64,000 bases of DNA from Limnohabitans planktonicus II-D5 (GTDB lineage: Bacteria > Pseudomonadota > Gammaproteobacteria > Burkholderiales > Burkholderiaceae_C), in assembly GCF_001270065.2 (NCBI RefSeq), contig NZ_LFYT02000015.1, forward strand, positions 1-64,000. The letters run 5' to 3'. Under the pieces are notes generated by a model that saw only the letters and a program-made list of their open reading frames with translations, ran no database searches and had not been told where the DNA came from. Positions 35,323 to 44,836 of the stretch are shown here, one piece after another (position 1 is the first letter of the stretch; each line of letters starts with the position of its first letter). Made by a program: the position numbers and the translations under genes.

Positions 35323-38300
35323 TCAGCCCAAACGTTGCAATTGTTGACGGATTTTTTCCACCGTGGCAGTGAAGTCGGTGACACGTTTTTTCTCTTGCTC
35401 GATCACGGCAGGCGGGGCTTTGGCCACAAAGGCTTCATTGCCAAGCTTTCCGTTGGCCTTGGCGATTTCACCTTCCAGGCGGGCGGCTTCCTTGGTCAGG
35501 CGGGCTTTTTCGGCGGCCACATCCACTTCGATGAACAGGCACAAACGTGCTTCGCCCACCACAGCCACGGGCGCAGCTTGCGCGGCAGCGGCCCATTCGG
35601 CTTCGGAGTCAAACACTTTGACCTCGCTCAGTTTGGCCAGCGATTGCAATACCGGCGCCACGCTGTTCATGAAGTCGGTGTCGCCCAGCACATACAGGGG
35701 CATGCGGGTGGCGGGCGAGACGTTCATTTCGCCACGCAGGTTGCGGCAGGCGTCCACCAGCGTCTTGAGCTTGGCCACATGGGCTTCGGCGGCTGCGTCG
35801 ATGCGTTCGGGCTGGCTCACGGGGTAGGCCGCGATGCTGACCGACTCACCCGGAAGGCCTGCGACCACCGACACTTTTTGCCAAAGCTCTTCGGTGATGA
35901 ACGGGATGATCGGGTGCGCCAAACGCATGATGGTCTCGAGCGTGCGGATCAGGGTGCGGCGGGTGGCGCGTTGCTGCGCTTCGTTGCCGGTGTTGATCTG
36001 CACCTTGGCAATTTCGAGGTACCAGTCGCAGAACTCGTTCCAGACAAAGTCGTAAATCGTGTTGGCCACGTTGTCCAACCGGTACTCGGCAAAGCCTTTG
36101 GCCACGTCGGCTTCGACGCGTTGCAGTTGCGAGCTGATCCAGCGGTCGGCTTGGCTGAAGTCCAGGTAGCCGTGCGCTGGGCCGCCGGGTTGGCATTCGG
36201 CTTTGGTGTGCTTTTTCAAGCCGCAGTCTTGGGCCTCGCAGTTCATCAGCACGAAGCGGGTGGCGTTCCACAATTTGTTGCAGAAGTTGCGGTAACCCTC
36301 GCAGCGCTTGCTGTCAAAGTTGATGCTGCGGCCCAAGCTGGCCAGCGCTGCAAAGGTGAAGCGCAGGGCATCGGCACCGTAGGCGGGGATGCCTTCTGGG
36401 AATTCTTTTTCGGTTTGTTTGCGCACCTTGGGGGCGGTCTCGGGCTTGCGCAGGCCCTGGGTACGTTTGTCGAGCAGCGGCTCCAAGGTGATGCCGTCGA
36501 TCAGGTCCACGGGGTCGAGCACGTTGCCTTCGGACTTGCTCATCTTCTTGCCTTGTGCGTCGAGCACCAGGCCGTGGATGTAGACGTGTTTGAAGGGGAC
36601 TTTGCCGGTGAAGTGCGTGGTCATCATGATCATCCGGGCGACCCAGAAGAAGATGATGTCGTAGCCGGTCACCAAGACGGAAGAAGGCAGGTAGAGGTCG
36701 TAGTCTGTTCCGCTGGCGGCAGTGGAACTGCCGGTCGTGCTCATACTCGCTTCGCTCGCCAAATCGCCCGATCCGGCGGCACCACTGCCACCAGCTGCGT
36801 TGTGGGGCCATCCCATGGTGCTGAAAGGCACCAAGGCACTGGAATACCAGGTGTCGAGCACGTCTTCGTCACGCTTGAGTGTTTTGCCGGGCGAGACCTT
36901 GTCAGCTTGTGCTTGCGCTTCAGCTTCGTTGCGCGCCACGTACACTTTGCCGTCTTCGTCGTACCAAGCCGGAATCTGGTGACCCCACCACAGTTGGCGC
37001 GAGATGCACCAGTCCTGGATGTTGTTCATCCACTGGTTGTAGGTGTTCACCCAGTTTTCGGGCACAAAGCTCACCTGGCCGGACTGCACCGCATCGATGG
37101 CTTTTTGCGCGATGCTCTTGCCGGTGGCGTCGCCTTGGCCCACCTGGTTCATGGCCACGAACCATTGGTCGGTCAGCATGGGTTCGATCACCTGGCCGGT
37201 GCGGGCGCAGCGGGGCACCATCAGCTTGTGTTTTTTCACCTCGACCAAATGGCCTGCGGCTTCAAGGTCAGCCACCACGGCCTTGCGGGCCACGAAGCGG
37301 TCCAAGCCGCAATATTTCTGGGGAATTAGCCGACCTTCACTATGTAGTTGTGAGTATTCCGCAAATTTTGAATCGTCGGTTCGTCCCCAAATGATGTTTG
37401 CACCAGTGCTGGCAACCTTGTCCAACGTTTCACCAGTACTTGAGTCGTGTGTCCCGACTGTCGCGTCTAGGCGCAAAACCGCAAAATAAGCAAGTCCCTT
37501 CCTTGTAGCTACGGCATAGTCGTTTTGGTCATGTGCAGGCGTGACTTTCACCACGCCCGTGCCGAAGGCTTTGTCCACATAGTCGTCGGCGATCACCGGG
37601 ATGGTGCGGCCGCACAGGGGCAGCTTGACCTGCTGGCCGATGAGGTGCTTGTAGCGCTCGTCTTCAGGGTGCACCATCACCGCCACGTCGCCCAGCAGGG
37701 TTTCCGGGCGGGTGGTGGCCACGGTCACGCTGCCGCTGCCATCGGCCAAGTCGTAGCGGATGTGCCACATCGAGCCTTCTTCTTCCTCGCTCTCGACTTC
37801 CAAGTCAGACACGGCGCTCATCAGCACCGGGTCCCAGTTCACCAAGCGCTTGCCACGGTAAATCAGGCCTTGCTCATAGAGCTGCACAAAGGTTTCGGTC
37901 ACGGTCTTGGACAGCTTGGGGTCCATCGTGAAGTATTCGCGGCTCCAGTCCACGCTGTCGCCCATGCGGCGCATTTGGCTGGTGATGGTGCTGCCGGACT
38001 CTTCTTTCCACTCCCACACCTTGCTCACAAAGTTCTTGCGGGCTTCGGCGGGTGTGGGGCCCATGTCGTGGCGGCTGATGCCTTTGGCCTGCAGCTGGCG
38101 TTCCACCACGATCTGCGTGGCGATGCCCGCGTGGTCGGTGCCCGGAATCCAGGCGGTGTTGTGGCCCAGCATGCGGTGGTAGCGCGTCAACGAGTCCATG
38201 ATGGTCTGGTTGAAGGCGTGGCCCATGTGCAGGGTGCCGGTCACGTTGGGCGGTGGCAACTGGATGGCAAACGCTGGAGCGCCTTCCTTGGGCGCTTGGG

Positions 38301-38439
38301 TGCCTCGGAAACCGGCCACACCGTAGCCGCGTTTTTCCCACTCGGGGCCCCAATGGGCTTCCAGAGCGGCAGGTTCAAACGATTTGGACAGGCTCTCAAG
38401 GCCGGGCTGATGGGCCACATTGGCGGGGGCGTTGCTCAT
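35323..38439 (-). CDS. valS: Valyl-tRNA synthetase with extra segments
   Basis: A 1038-residue class I synthetase, about 85 residues longer than E. coli ValS. The HIGH-type motif is HMGH (residues 71-74), KMSKS is at about 632-636, and the C-terminal coiled-coil arm is present. Two extra segments stand out. One is at about residues 306-376, in or next to the editing domain, between [16 protein letters not shown] and [10 protein letters not shown], and is more AT-rich than its flanks. The other is a Gly/Ala/Ser/Thr-rich stretch at about 545-583, before [15 protein letters not shown]. Both keep the frame and catalytic motifs, so the enzyme should be active. ATG 38439 is the family start; the open frame extends upstream without similarity. 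Confidence 0.93.
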   Translation of the reverse strand: MSNAPANVAHQPGLESLSKSFEPAALEAHWGPEWEKRGYGVAGFRGTQAPKEGAPAFAIQLPPPNVTGTLHMGHAFNQTIMDSLTRYHRMLGHNTAWIPGTDHAGIATQIVVERQLQAKGISRHDMGPTPAEARKNFVSKVWEWKEESGSTITSQMRRMGDSVDWSREYFTMDPKLSKTVTETFVQLYEQGLIYRGKRLVNWDPVLMSAVSDLEVESEEEEGSMWHIRYDLADGSGSVTVATTRPETLLGDVAVMVHPEDERYKHLIGQQVKLPLCGRTIPVIADDYVDKAFGTGVVKVTPAHDQNDYAVATRKGLAYFAVLRLDATVGTHDSSTGETLDKVASTGANIIWGRTDDSKFAEYSQLHSEGRLIPQKYCGLDRFVARKAVVADLEAAGHLVEVKKHKLMVPRCARTGQVIEPMLTDQWFVAMNQVGQGDATGKSIAQKAIDAVQSGQVSFVPENWVNTYNQWMNNIQDWCISRQLWWGHQIPAWYDEDGKVYVARNEAEAQAQADKVSPGKTLKRDEDVLDTWYSSALVPFSTMGWPHNAAGGSGAAGSGDLASEASMSTTGSSTAASGTDYDLYLPSSVLVTGYDIIFFWVARMIMMTTHFTGKVPFKHVYIHGLVLDAQGKKMSKSEGNVLDPVDLIDGITLEPLLDKRTQGLRKPETAPKVRKQTEKEFPEGIPAYGADALRFTFAALASLGRSINFDSKRCEGYRNFCNKLWNATRFVLMNCEAQDCGLKKHTKAECQPGGPAHGYLDFSQADRWISSQLQRVEADVAKGFAEYRLDNVANTIYDFVWNEFCDWYLEIAKVQINTGNEAQQRATRRTLIRTLETIMRLAHPIIPFITEELWQKVSVVAGLPGESVSIAAYPVSQPERIDAAAEAHVAKLKTLVDACRNLRGEMNVSPATRMPLYVLGDTDFMNSVAPVLQSLAKLSEVKVFDSEAEWAAAAQAAPVAVVGEARLCLFIEVDVAAEKARLTKEAARLEGEIAKANGKLGNEAFVAKAPPAVIEQEKKRVTDFTATVEKIRQQLQRLG

Positions 38440-38770
38440 GGGGAGGGTCTTTTCAAAAAAAGAAAACGGCAGCTCAGCAGATGCCGTGCGGGACCCTGTC
38501 AGGCCCCAAAACAATGATTTTACCCAGCCCTTCAGACCTGTTCTTTGGCCTGAAGGGCCCGCTGCTCGGGTTTGTCGCCAGCTTGCAGCGCTGCAAAAGA
38601 GAAGGGGGCGGCTAATTGCTTGATGTTTATCAAGCGGGTTGTTCAATAGCATCGGGCAATCAATGCCATTGCATCAATCTATTAGGCAGACTGGACAGTA
38701 CAGGGTTAACCTACGCCGTCTCTGGCGATCCTGCCAGGGCAATCTACTCTAAACCCACAAGGAGATATCC
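38440..38770. other. Divergent intergenic region valS/rubrerythrin
   Basis: A gap of about 330 bp between two divergent genes. It must hold both promoters, but I cannot assign a confident -35/-10 pair. No gene, repeat or RNA motif is recognised. A strong AAGGAG ribosome-binding site lies just before the rubrerythrin ATG (38758-38763). Confidence 0.4.
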
Positions 38771-39193
38771 ATGGCAGCACTCAAAGGCTCGCGCACGGAA
38801 CAATGCCTGAAGGACGCCTTTGCTGGCGAATCCCAGGCCAACCGTCGCTATTTGTACTTCGCGAACAAAGCTGACGTTGAAGGTCAGAACGACGTGGCAG
38901 CCCTGTTCCGTTCCACCGCCGAAGGTGAAACAGGTCACGCCCACGGTCACCTGGAGTTCCTGGAGCAATCCGGCGACCCAGCCACCGGTCTGCCGATTGG
39001 CTCCACCCGCCAAAACCTGGCTTCGGCTGTCGCTGGCGAAACCCACGAGTACACCGACATGTACCCTGGCATGGCCAAGACCGCTCGCGAAGAAGGTTTT
39101 GACGAAGTCGCCGACTGGTTCGAGACCCTTGCCAAGGCTGAGCGTTCACACGCCAACCGTTACCAGAAAGCATTGAACGAATTGGTGGATTGA
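38771..39193 (+). CDS. Rubrerythrin-type diiron protein
   Basis: A 140-residue four-helix ferritin-like protein. Diiron ligands are visible in the two E-x2-H pairs, [10 protein letters not shown] and [10 protein letters not shown], plus Glu residues in [10 protein letters not shown] and [10 protein letters not shown]. It lacks the C-terminal rubredoxin domain of classic rubrerythrin, so it needs an external electron donor. Rubrerythrins reduce hydrogen peroxide. Downstream are a Fe-S oxidoreductase and a DUF3501 protein in the same direction, a trio found together in several proteobacteria, which makes the oxidoreductase a candidate electron donor (inference). Confidence 0.93.
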   Translation: MAALKGSRTEQCLKDAFAGESQANRRYLYFANKADVEGQNDVAALFRSTAEGETGHAHGHLEFLEQSGDPATGLPIGSTRQNLASAVAGETHEYTDMYPGMAKTAREEGFDEVADWFETLAKAERSHANRYQKALNELVD

Positions 39194-39211
39194 TTCCCCC
39201 TTTTGTTTCAG

Positions 39212-39242
39212 CCCGCTGCGCTGAAAGGTGCAGCGGGTTTTT
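39212..39242 (+). terminator. Terminator/attenuator after rubrerythrin
   Basis: An 8-bp stem CCCGCTGC/GCAGCGGG with a 10-nt loop and a TTTTT tract, 19 bp after the rubrerythrin stop. Its right-arm GGG and T-run are also part of a second, longer hairpin starting at 39235, so the two structures compete for the same bases. Confidence 0.8.
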
Positions 39243-39279
39243 CTCAGGGCTCTGGCAGCCAGAGTCCTGAGAAAAACCC
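39235..39279 (+). promoter_or_regulatory. 21-bp stem-loop overlapping the terminator
   Basis: Near-perfect inverted repeat: GGGTTTTTCTCAGG-G-CTCT GG pairs with CCAGAG-T-CCTGAGAAAAACCC around a CAG loop, with 20 Watson-Crick pairs and one G-U. It absorbs the T-tract and the last three bases of the terminator stem. It ends 24 bp before the ATG of the Fe-S oxidoreductase gene and could act as an antiterminator, RNA-processing signal or stabiliser. Confidence 0.7.
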
Positions 39280-39303
39280 ACAAAAATCCCAATGGAGCAC
39301 AAC

Positions 39304-40653
39304 ATGGCCAAAGAAGGCAACCTCGAAGCCCCCACCCGGCACGCGCTGGCTTGGGAGACCCCGGACTTCTACAACGAAGAAAAGTGCTTTGACGAACTCG
39401 AGCGCATTTTTGACATCTGCCACGGTTGCCGACGCTGCGTGAGTTTGTGCGGCTCTTTCCCCACCTTGTTCGACCTGGTGGACGAGAGCAGCACCATGGA
39501 AGTCGATGGTGTGGACAAGAAGGATTACTGGAAAGTGGTGGACCAGTGTTTCATGTGCGACCTGTGCTACATGACCAAGTGCCCCTACACACCCCCCCAC
39601 GAGTGGAACCTGGACTTCCCGCACACCATGCTGCGGGCCAAGGCCATCAAGTTCAAAAAAGGCGAAGTGGGCGCTGCCGAAAAGTTTTTGGCCTCCACCG
39701 ACACACACGGCTCTTTTGCGGGCATCCCGATCGTGGTGCAAGCCATCAACGCCATCAACAAAACCGAAGCGGCGCGCAGCGTCATGGAGAGCGTGGCGGG
39801 CGTGGACAAAAATGCCTGGCTGCCCTCGTTGGCCACGAAAAAATTCCGCTCCAGCGCCCCGGATGCCCAGTCGGTTAAAGTGGTCGATGGCGAGAAAACA
39901 CCCGGTAAAGTGGCGATCTATTCCACTTGTTACATCAACTACAACGAGCCCGGCATCGGCCACGACTTGCTCAAAATTCTGGACCACAACGCCATTCCCT
40001 ATGTGCTGGTCGAGAAAGAAAAATGCTGCGGCATGCCCAAGCTGGAGCTGGGCGATTTGGACTCGGTCAAGGACTCAAAGGAAGCCAACATCCCGGTGCT
40101 GGCCAAATACGCCAAAGATGGTTTTGCCATCATGGCGGCGGTTCCCAGCTGCGCACTGATGTTCAAGCAAGAGATTCCGCTCATGTTCCCGGACTGCACC
40201 GACACCCAGTTGGTTAAAGACGCGATGTGGGACCCGTTTGAGTACTTCATGGCCCGCAAGCGCGATGGTCTGCTCAAGACCGAGTTCCCGCAAAAACTGG
40301 GCAATGTGAGCTACCAGATTCCTTGCCACGGCCGGGTGCAAAACATCGGCAAAAAGACCGAGGAAATGCTCAAGATGATTCCGGACACCCAGATCAACAC
40401 CATCGAGCGCTGCTCGGGCCACGCCGGCACGTATGGCGTGAAAAAAGGCTCACACGAGATGGCGATGAAGATCGGCAAACCCGTGTTCAAGGCCATGGCC
40501 ACCATGAAAGACGGCTCCGAGCCCGACTTCATCAGCTCTGACTGCCCGCTGGGCGGCCACCACATTGCCCAAGGCTTTGAGGTCAATGGCCTCGGTGCCC
40601 CCGAACTGAACCACCCCTTGACCCTGGTGCGCAAAGCCTACGGTCTCAAATAA
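39304..40653 (+). CDS. Fe-S oxidoreductase (GlpC/HdrD-like)
   Basis: A 449-residue cytoplasmic or peripheral protein with two 4Fe-4S motifs. The first is ICHGCRRCVSLC (Cys39, 42, 45, 49); the second is CFMCDLCYMTKCP. The C-terminal half has CCG-type cysteine clusters, including KCCGMPKLELG, as in heterodisulfide reductase subunit D, glycolate oxidase subunit F and GlpC. The likely role is electron transfer, here perhaps to the neighbouring rubrerythrin. ATG 39304 follows a GGAG motif. It is followed by DUF3501 after 11 bp. Confidence 0.9.
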   Translation: MAKEGNLEAPTRHALAWETPDFYNEEKCFDELERIFDICHGCRRCVSLCGSFPTLFDLVDESSTMEVDGVDKKDYWKVVDQCFMCDLCYMTKCPYTPPHEWNLDFPHTMLRAKAIKFKKGEVGAAEKFLASTDTHGSFAGIPIVVQAINAINKTEAARSVMESVAGVDKNAWLPSLATKKFRSSAPDAQSVKVVDGEKTPGKVAIYSTCYINYNEPGIGHDLLKILDHNAIPYVLVEKEKCCGMPKLELGDLDSVKDSKEANIPVLAKYAKDGFAIMAAVPSCALMFKQEIPLMFPDCTDTQLVKDAMWDPFEYFMARKRDGLLKTEFPQKLGNVSYQIPCHGRVQNIGKKTEEMLKMIPDTQINTIERCSGHAGTYGVKKGSHEMAMKIGKPVFKAMATMKDGSEPDFISSDCPLGGHHIAQGFEVNGLGAPELNHPLTLVRKAYGLK

Positions 40654-40664
40654 GGAACACTGCC

Positions 40665-41255
40665 ATGCAACTGACCGGAAAAATCACACCCGAGACCCTG
40701 ATGTCTTTGGAGGCTTACACCAAGTGGCGCAAGGTCCACAAACCCGAGGTGATCGCCCACCGCAAGCTGCGCAGCGTGCAACTGGGTGAGCACATCAACG
40801 TGCAGTTTGAGAGCGAAACCACCATCCGCTACCAGATCCAGGAGATGCTGCGCATCGAAAAAGTGTTCGAAGAAGAGGGCATCCTGCAAGAGATCGAGGC
40901 CTATGCCCCGCTGGTGCCGGACGGCAGCAACTGGAAGGCCACCATGATGATCGAGTACACCGACATCAACGAGCGCAAGCGGGAGCTGGCCAAGCTGATC
41001 GGCGTGGAAGACCGCATGTTTGTTGAGGTCGAAGGCCATGGCCGCGTGTACGCGATTGCCGACGAAGACCTGGACCGCGAGACCGACGAAAAAACCTCAG
41101 CGGTGCACTTTGTGCGTTTTGAACTCAAGCCCGACATGTGCGCGGCCGTGAAGGCTGGCGCTGGCGTCAAGATGGGCTGCGACCACACGCATTACCCCTC
41201 ACACATCGACATCGCGCCCGACACGCTGGCCAGTTTGGCGGGTGATCTGAAGTAA
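40665..41255 (+). CDS. DUF3501 family protein
   Basis: A 196-residue soluble protein matching the DUF3501 family, typically encoded directly after a rubrerythrin and a GlpC-like Fe-S protein. The C-terminal half includes VHFVRFELKPDMCAAVKAGAGVK and GCDHTHYPSHIDI. Biochemical role is unknown; the conserved context suggests a part in peroxide defence or Fe-S electron transfer. It begins 11 bp after the oxidoreductase stop. Confidence 0.88.
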   Translation: MQLTGKITPETLMSLEAYTKWRKVHKPEVIAHRKLRSVQLGEHINVQFESETTIRYQIQEMLRIEKVFEEEGILQEIEAYAPLVPDGSNWKATMMIEYTDINERKRELAKLIGVEDRMFVEVEGHGRVYAIADEDLDRETDEKTSAVHFVRFELKPDMCAAVKAGAGVKMGCDHTHYPSHIDIAPDTLASLAGDLK

Positions 41256-41312
41256 TCCGTCTGGTTTTCATGCTCGACCCCTGCTGCAGCCCTTGTGGAT
41301 ACGGCACGCAGA

Positions 41313-41467
41313 GGTTTGTAATGTGTGAAACATGTCATCTCGTAGGCCGGCACTCGCAGAGTCCGACATGACTGGTTTTGGCACAGGCCCTTGTCGGGGC
41401 CTTCGACCGCCGACCTGCAACATCTTTAAGCATTGAAAACTTGATAGGGCCGAATCCATAAATCGGG
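41313..41467. repeat. REP pair within a ~150-bp dispersed element (copy 2)
   Basis: GTAG-footed hairpin 41342-41367 (GCCGGCACTCGCAGAGTCCGAC) and inverted hairpin 41393-41414 ending CTGC. The flanks match the element at 20386-20540 for the full ~150 bp, including AATGTGTGAAACATGTCA and CATTGAAAACTT. It lies between the convergent DUF3501 and helicase genes. Two copies with shared flanks indicate duplication of the whole unit, not of the hairpins alone. Confidence 0.85.
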
Positions 41468-41552
41468 AACCCTATCATATTCAGTCGTCTGGATCAGGGC
41501 TCAGGCCCAGGGTGAGCAAAGTCAGAAAATCAGTTGCAGGGTCACCCCACTG

Positions 41553-42806
41553 TCAGTTCAGCGGATTGCCCAAAGCCGCCGCCCGCAGCTTGTCTTTTTT
41601 GCTGGGCCGTGAACCCTTGATGCCGCCATTGCCGGGTGACGGCGGCGGTGGGGTTTCGGTTTGTTCAAAACCTGGCACCTGCTCCAACGGCAGTTCCAGG
41701 CTTTCGCGTTTCTGGATCAGCTGCCAATGCGCCAGCGCTGCAGCCGTGACAAAGCTCACCGCGTCGCCATGCGCCCCCGCCCTGCCCGTGCGGCCAATGC
41801 GGTGGGTGTAGTCGGTGGCCGAGCGCGGCAAGTCGTAGTTGACCACCACGGGCAGCATGGCGATGTCGATGCCGCGCGAGGCCAGGTCGGTGGTGACCAC
41901 CACGTCCCAGCGTCCGGCCTTGAATTCGCTCAACACCTCTTGCCTTGCACCTTGGCTCATCTCACCGTGAAAAGGCGTGGCAAACATCCCCGCTTTGTAG
42001 AGCTTGTTCGCCACATGCTCGCAGGCGTAGCGCGTGGCCACAAACACCAGCACCTGCTTCCAGCCGTTTTCGGTGATCAGGTGACGAAGCAAGGCTGTGC
42101 GGCTTTTTTCGTCCACGGCGATGGCACGCTGGGTGATGTCGGGCTTGTGGCCTTCAAAGGCTTCCACCGTGATGCGCACCGGATCGCGCAGCAGCTTAGT
42201 GGCCAACGCTTCCACCTCGGGCGCGAAGGTGGCCGAAAACAACAAGGTTTGGCGCTGGGCAGGCAGCAGCGCCAGCACACGTTGCAGTTCATCGGCAAAG
42301 CCCAAATCCAGCAGTCGGTCGGCTTCGTCCAGCACCAGATGCTGCACATCGGCCAGGCGCACGGCGTTCTGGTCGATCAAATCGAGCAAACGGCCGGGTG
42401 TGGCCACCACGATGTCAGCACCACCGCGCAGCGCCATCATTTGCGGGTTGACCGACACGCCACCAAACACCGTGTTCACCTTCAATGATTGCGGCAGTTT
42501 GTACGCCAGATTGGCCAGCACATCACCGACTTGCACCGCCAATTCGCGCGTGGGCACCAGCACCAGGGTACGCACGGGGCGACGAAAATTGGTCTGCCTG
42601 GGTGCGGCCAGCAAGTGCTGCAACAGCGGCAGCGCAAAAGCCAGCGTTTTGCCCGAACCGGTGGGCGCGGTGGCCCACACATCGGTCAATTTCAGCGCGG
42701 CCGGAATCGCCTCGGCCTGAATGGGGGTGGGGGCGTACAAGCCCATGTCGGACACGGCGCGTTGCAGCGCGGGGGACAGGCCCAATGTGCCAAAACTCAA
42801 GCTCAT
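41553..42806 (-). CDS. DEAD-box RNA helicase (RhlE-like)
   Basis: A 417-residue helicase. The Q-motif is in YAPTPIQAEAIPAAL; Walker A is APTGSGKT (APTGSG instead of the usual AQTGTG); motif II is VLDEADRLL with the DEAD box, motif III SAT, motif VI HRIGRTGR. The C-terminal tail is short and basic/Pro-rich. RhlE-type helicases remodel rRNA and mRNA. No strong operon partners; the PIN antitoxin lies 49 bp upstream on the same strand. Confidence 0.93.
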   Translation of the reverse strand: MSLSFGTLGLSPALQRAVSDMGLYAPTPIQAEAIPAALKLTDVWATAPTGSGKTLAFALPLLQHLLAAPRQTNFRRPVRTLVLVPTRELAVQVGDVLANLAYKLPQSLKVNTVFGGVSVNPQMMALRGGADIVVATPGRLLDLIDQNAVRLADVQHLVLDEADRLLDLGFADELQRVLALLPAQRQTLLFSATFAPEVEALATKLLRDPVRITVEAFEGHKPDITQRAIAVDEKSRTALLRHLITENGWKQVLVFVATRYACEHVANKLYKAGMFATPFHGEMSQGARQEVLSEFKAGRWDVVVTTDLASRGIDIAMLPVVVNYDLPRSATDYTHRIGRTGRAGAHGDAVSFVTAAALAHWQLIQKRESLELPLEQVPGFEQTETPPPPSPGNGGIKGSRPSKKDKLRAAALGNPLN

Positions 42807-42855
42807 GCTTGATCCTCAAAAAATGGCGACGGGGAAAGGATCAAGGTGACACGAC

Positions 42856-43092
42856 TCATCGCTCATCACCCTCCAGCGGGGAACGGTCAGGCACCTTCGA
42901 CAAAAAAGTCGCCAGATCGATGGGATTGGCCGCACCGGCCCGTTCGGCAAAAAAAGCGGCCGCATTGAGAGCCGACACCTTTTCGGCCACAGCCACGGTG
43001 ATGAACTGGTTGAGCGAAGCCTGATCTTGTTCCGCCAGCTTGCGAGCATGGGCATACAAGGAATCGGGCAAACGAAGGGCAAAGGTACTCAT
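42856..43092 (-). CDS. Putative antitoxin, CopG/HicB-like N-terminus
   Basis: A 78-residue protein beginning MSTFALRLPDSLYAHARKLA, a ribbon-helix-helix type start (the LRLPDSLYAHARKLAE pattern of HicB/CopG-like DNA-binding antitoxins), followed by SLNQFITVAVAEKVSAL. It lies 11 bp after the PIN-domain gene, in toxin-then-antitoxin order. Likely neutralises the PIN toxin and autoregulates the pair. Function is inferred from pairing. Confidence 0.8.
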   Translation of the reverse strand: MSTFALRLPDSLYAHARKLAEQDQASLNQFITVAVAEKVSALNAAAFFAERAGAANPIDLATFLSKVPDRSPLEGDER

Positions 43093-43103
43093 ACGGCATC
43101 CTC

Positions 43104-43511
43104 CTAAAAAGCCAAAGCCTGGGCTGGTGTTTTGACAGCCAGGCCAAAGCGTGGCGCGGCCATCGAAAAATCTTTCACATTGCGGGTGACCAAGGCGTGA
43201 ACCCGCGCGTTGACCGCGGCCTCCAACACCATTTCATCACCCGGGTCTCGCAGCTGTGGCCGCCAGATGTAATGCAAGCTCACCGGCTCCACCCACACGG
43301 CCAAGGCGGACAAAAACGCATCCACCTGATCGGCGGAAAAACCGTGCAAGGCCCGTATCTCATCACGCTTGAGGACCGACTCGTATTCAAGCCACACTGC
43401 GGGTGACGCCACCATGCGCACACGCGCCGAAGCGACCGCTTGCAGCAGCGCATACGACGCGCCTCGAGCACTGCTCAAGGCAGCAACCAGCACATTGGTG
43501 TCGAGCAACAT
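43104..43511 (-). CDS. PIN-domain toxin
   Basis: A 135-residue PIN ribonuclease of the COG1569 type. Acidic metal ligands are visible: Asp4 in MLLDTNVLV, Glu in WLEYESVL, Asp/Glu in DPGDEMVLEAA, and Asp in TRNVKDF. The length and layout match toxin components of PIN-type toxin-antitoxin systems. Its partner is the ribbon-helix-helix protein downstream. Such pairs are often located in variable regions. Confidence 0.85.
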   Translation of the reverse strand: MLLDTNVLVAALSSARGASYALLQAVASARVRMVASPAVWLEYESVLKRDEIRALHGFSADQVDAFLSALAVWVEPVSLHYIWRPQLRDPGDEMVLEAAVNARVHALVTRNVKDFSMAAPRFGLAVKTPAQALAF

Positions 43512-43945
43512 GATTTTGATGATGTTACCGATGATATCAGCGAATGATGCAACCCTGTGCTCTGACCCTCTTTGGCACCTTCTACATGATCGAGAAGCGT
43601 CAAGCTCAATGCACAGAAGGCGACCCCAAGTGAAGAAATGCCAGCGCCATGACCGAGATGACGAAAAATTGAATACTATTTAAAACTTAAACAACGAAGC
43701 AAGCCCTTTAAAAAACACGTTTTGTCAATGGCAAACACAGCCGCCTGCTCACCCAGCGCCAGACCCACAAATTTGAAAAACAGAACAGCAATGATTGCGA
43801 ACGACACCCTGAAAGGCCATGAGTTTTTGGCCGACATGCAACCAGGTGAGTGTGAATGACCTCGCGAAGAATGACCAATGGCCCGAGGCTATCGGCCAGT
43901 AAGCGCCAACCGGATTTCTAAGACTTCACGGCGATAAAGTCCATC
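43512..43945. other. Gene-free interval between PIN toxin and hydrolase
   Basis: About 430 bp without a convincing gene. The middle (43660-43800) is AT-richer than average. It presumably contains the divergent promoters of the toxin-antitoxin pair and the hydrolase. No repeat or RNA motif was recognised. Confidence 0.35.
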
Positions 43946-44764
43946 ATGAACAAGGCACTCCACACCACTGAGGCGATTGAAATACTGCCGGATGGACGAT
44001 GCATGTCGTATTGTGATTACGGGCACCCAGATGGCATACCCATCTTTCTATTTCACGGCACACCAGGCTCCCGAATTTTCGGTTTGGACAGCGAGGAAGT
44101 GTCCGCAGCCGGACTGCGAATACTGTCCCCGGAACGTCCTGGATACGGAAAGTCTTCTCCAAATCCCGATGCCGTTGCCATGGCTGATTGGGTGAACGAC
44201 ATTCAAATGTTGGCTGATCAACTGAACTTGGATCGCTTTCACGTACTCGGCGTTTCAGGGGGCGGGCCATTTGCACTCGCCTGCGCAGCCCTACTGCCTC
44301 AACGCGTCATCACTGCAACCGTCGTCGCAAGTCCTGCCCCCATGACAACGACAGGTTTTTGGACTGGCTTATCCGTCGTGAATCGAATGGTGTTTTTTAT
44401 TTCACGGTATGCGACTGTCTTATTGCCCCTGCTGAGCAATGCAATGGCAGCACTCCTGAAAGATCGCGGGGGGGCTTCTACACATCAGGGAGAAGCATTT
44501 CGTCAAGGTGGCATCGGACTGAAAACCGACCTCCAGCTCATCACAAAAAACTGGAATTTCTTGCCGGAATCCATCCGAGTACCCGTGTATTGGTGGCACG
44601 GCGGACGTGACAATTTGGCATCACCTGCAGCCGGGAAGGAACTCGCAAAAATCATTCCTTCATGCGAACCACACTTCGTGCCAGAGTGTGGGCATTTCAT
44701 TCACAGAGATCCTGTCATTGCTCAAAAAATACTGGATCGCCTGCTCGCGGCACCTGTGTTTTGA
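43946..44764 (+). CDS. Alpha/beta hydrolase
   Basis: A 272-residue alpha/beta-fold hydrolase. The oxyanion region is FLFHGTPGSR; nucleophile Ser is in LGVSGGGPFAL (G-x-S-x-G). The catalytic Asp is probably in WHGGRDNLASP, and His in PECGHFIHRD. The substrate is unknown; esterase, lactonase and dehalogenase-like activities are possible in this fold. No signal peptide is present. Stands alone, convergent with purH. Confidence 0.85.
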   Translation: MNKALHTTEAIEILPDGRCMSYCDYGHPDGIPIFLFHGTPGSRIFGLDSEEVSAAGLRILSPERPGYGKSSPNPDAVAMADWVNDIQMLADQLNLDRFHVLGVSGGGPFALACAALLPQRVITATVVASPAPMTTTGFWTGLSVVNRMVFFISRYATVLLPLLSNAMAALLKDRGGASTHQGEAFRQGGIGLKTDLQLITKNWNFLPESIRVPVYWWHGGRDNLASPAAGKELAKIIPSCEPHFVPECGHFIHRDPVIAQKILDRLLAAPVF

Positions 44765-44836
44765 ATGCAAGACCAAACGGACACCGCACAGAGAATTGTG
44801 TTGTTTCGGTGACGGGTCCGCTGCCCTTGATTGGAC

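Noticed and set aside
35335..37329. 664-residue plus-strand ORF opposite valS
   Set aside because: Composition (His/Val/Gly-rich) is typical of the antisense frame of a high-GC synthetase gene; valS is clear on the minus strand.
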